A stretch of 8,356 bases of DNA from Caldilinea sp. Its GTDB lineage: Bacteria; Chloroflexota; Anaerolineae; Caldilineales; Caldilineaceae. Each line of letters opens with the position of its first letter. Position 1 is the first letter of the stretch. The position numbers were made by a program, and so were the translations under genes. This document shows positions 7,256 through 8,356 of the stretch, one piece after another. The stretch is taken from NCBI GenBank assembly GCA_026389955.1, contig JAPLGY010000349.1, positions 1,382 to 9,737 on the forward strand. Direction: 5' to 3'. The notes below the pieces were generated by a model, which saw only the letters and a program-made list of their open reading frames with translations, was not told the origin of the DNA and did no database searches.

Positions 7256-8179
7256 TCACGGTTTGGGCGGGTGGACCAACTCGGCGGGGGGGTGCCGCAG
7301 CAGCAGTGCAGCCACGAGTGCGAAGCCGGCGGCCCCGACTGCGCCGGCAACGGTGGGGCCGAGCAGGACGTTGGGGGTGCCGGTGAGGCAGAGGGTGGTG
7401 ATGGCTGCAAAGCCGTTGAGTGCGCCATGGCCGATGACTGCCGGCCACACGCTCTCTCCTTTCAGGGTCAGCCACCCCAGCCAGACGCCGACCACAAAGG
7501 TCATCCAGCACATCATCAGGATGCCGGACCCGGGAAAGCCGGGGTAGTTCAGCCCGTAGTTGTGTCCCAGCGCGATCACGGGGGCGTGCCAGAGGCCCCA
7601 GATGAGGCCCATCGCCACCATCGTTTTGCGCCAGCCCAGGGGGAGCAGTTTGGGCTGCAGATAGGCTCGCCAGCCGAATTCTTCGCCAAAGGTGAAGAGG
7701 CCATTGATCAGCGGGGCGATCAGGATGGCCTGCAGAGACTGGAGCAGCACCAAGGTTTCGACGGGGATGGGCAGCGGCTGCCCGGTGGCTTGCTCGATCA
7801 GCTGGCGAGCAGCCGCCAGGGTTGGGTCAAACTGGGCAGGAAAGAGCAGGTAATAGGTGGCCCCTCCGACCAGGATGAGCAGCGGTGTGCCCAGCCAGGC
7901 CAGCGCCCAGAAACGCCAGCGTCCTTTGCGCAGCTGGGGGCGCAGCCCGAGATCCTGCCAGCCTTCGTGTGTGATCCACCGGGTCAGCAGGTGGGCCAGG
8001 GTGGGTGCAGGCATGACCACCCCGGCCAGCAGCAGCAGTGGCAGGTTGATGCCAGCCACGAGGGTCGGGCCGGCCAGCCCGCCGGTCAGCGCGATGGCCA
8101 GGCTGGCACTCCAGGCGATGCTGAAAGCCAACAGCAGAAAAATTGTGATCCTGCGGCGGTCGATCGAGCTGGGGATCAT
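7256..8179 (-). CDS. CPBP-family intramembrane glutamic protease (CAAX/Abi type)
   Basis: Integral membrane protein of 307 residues with about eight hydrophobic segments, beginning at residues 11-31. It carries all three CPBP signatures: GEEFGWRAYL (165-174; EExxxR with Glu166, Glu167 and Arg171), WGLWH (194-198; the F/W-xxx-H motif with His198) and HGALN (251-255; HxxxN). These residues form the glutamate protease active site. Homologues include eukaryotic Rce1 CAAX proteases and bacterial proteins linked to bacteriocin immunity or membrane-protein processing; the substrate cannot be predicted here. ATG 8179 is preceded by AGGAGG seven bases upstream. The gene lies ahead of AOR on the same strand with a 92-bp gap. 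Co-transcription is possible but a functional link to the metabolic genes is not evident. Confidence 0.9.
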   Translation of the reverse strand: MIPSSIDRRRITIFLLLAFSIAWSASLAIALTGGLAGPTLVAGINLPLLLLAGVVMPAPTLAHLLTRWITHEGWQDLGLRPQLRKGRWRFWALAWLGTPLLILVGGATYYLLFPAQFDPTLAAARQLIEQATGQPLPIPVETLVLLQSLQAILIAPLINGLFTFGEEFGWRAYLQPKLLPLGWRKTMVAMGLIWGLWHAPVIALGHNYGLNYPGFPGSGILMMCWMTFVVGVWLGWLTLKGESVWPAVIGHGALNGFAAITTLCLTGTPNVLLGPTVAGAVGAAGFALVAALLLRHPPAELVHPPKP

Positions 8180-8281
8180 TTGAACGCCTCCTGACGCGAC
8201 TTCGATCCATCTGGCCTTTTCTCAAGAGATGCCCGGGCCACCTGTTGCTGTGTCTCCTGGCCCATCGGGTGCCTGGCGTAC

Positions 8282-8341
8282 CCAAAAGGGCGCGGCCCGC
8301 TTTTGGCACGAGTGTTAAACCAATTTTACCGTTTCTGTCGA
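8282..8341 (-). promoter_or_regulatory. Possible promoter and leader hairpin upstream of the CPBP gene
   Basis: On the minus strand TCGACA (8336-8341) and TTTAAC (8314-8319) are 16 bases apart, matching -35/-10 at five and four of six positions, in a locally AT-rich patch. An imperfect hairpin built on CCAAAAG / CTTTTGG (about 8282-8305) would lie in the transcript. The leader to the CPBP start would be about 130 bases. No gene is visible in 8180-8356 on either strand. Confidence 0.3.
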
Positions 8342-8356
8342 AAAATTGCACTCTGC

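Overview
The window is GC-rich bacterial DNA. It has one rightward gene entering at the left edge and six leftward coding regions filling the rest. Gene content is a fused gamma-alpha 2-oxoacid:ferredoxin oxidoreductase subunit, a tungsten/molybdenum aldehyde:ferredoxin oxidoreductase, an M20 amidohydrolase, a GntR/FCD regulator and a CPBP membrane protease. This suggests a bacterium with ferredoxin-linked, probably anaerobic or facultative, amino-acid or organic-acid metabolism. The overall style resembles Chloroflexota, but that is an impression from memory and not proven here.

Layout, left to right: (1) a 5'-truncated PlsC-type acyltransferase on the + strand (2-577), closed by a textbook intrinsic terminator (578-613). 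(2) A convergent, leftward korA-korB pair. korA (1289-3124) looks complete. korB (612-1273) is broken: about 130 residues, including the whole thiamine-diphosphate-binding core, are missing, and the two surviving parts lie in different reading frames. (3) Five 12-bp tandem repeats (3180-3239) overlapping the end of a GntR/FCD regulator gene (3226-3990). That gene has an AT-rich leader and a strong sigma-70-like promoter (4035-4063). (4) A strong GC hairpin (4101-4124), then an M20 amidohydrolase (4152-5357), an aldehyde ferredoxin oxidoreductase (5445-7163) and a CPBP intramembrane protease (7256-8179). The last 177 bases hold no gene I can support, only a possible promoter and an imperfect hairpin.

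The leftward genes probably form two transcription units: CPBP-AOR-M20, ending near the 4101-4124 hairpin, and regulator-korA-korB, starting from the promoter at 4035-4063. A plausible joint role is catabolism of N-acyl amino acids. The M20 enzyme would free amino acids, whose 2-oxoacids would be oxidised to acyl-CoA by KorAB and whose aldehydes would be oxidised to acids by AOR, both reducing ferredoxin. As the sequence stands KorAB cannot work, because KorB lacks its cofactor site. The pathway is therefore decaying here, or relies on another beta subunit, or the deletion is an assembly error. I found no convincing new defence or mobile system. The broken korB and the repeat-rich regulator/korA junction are the points most worth checking.
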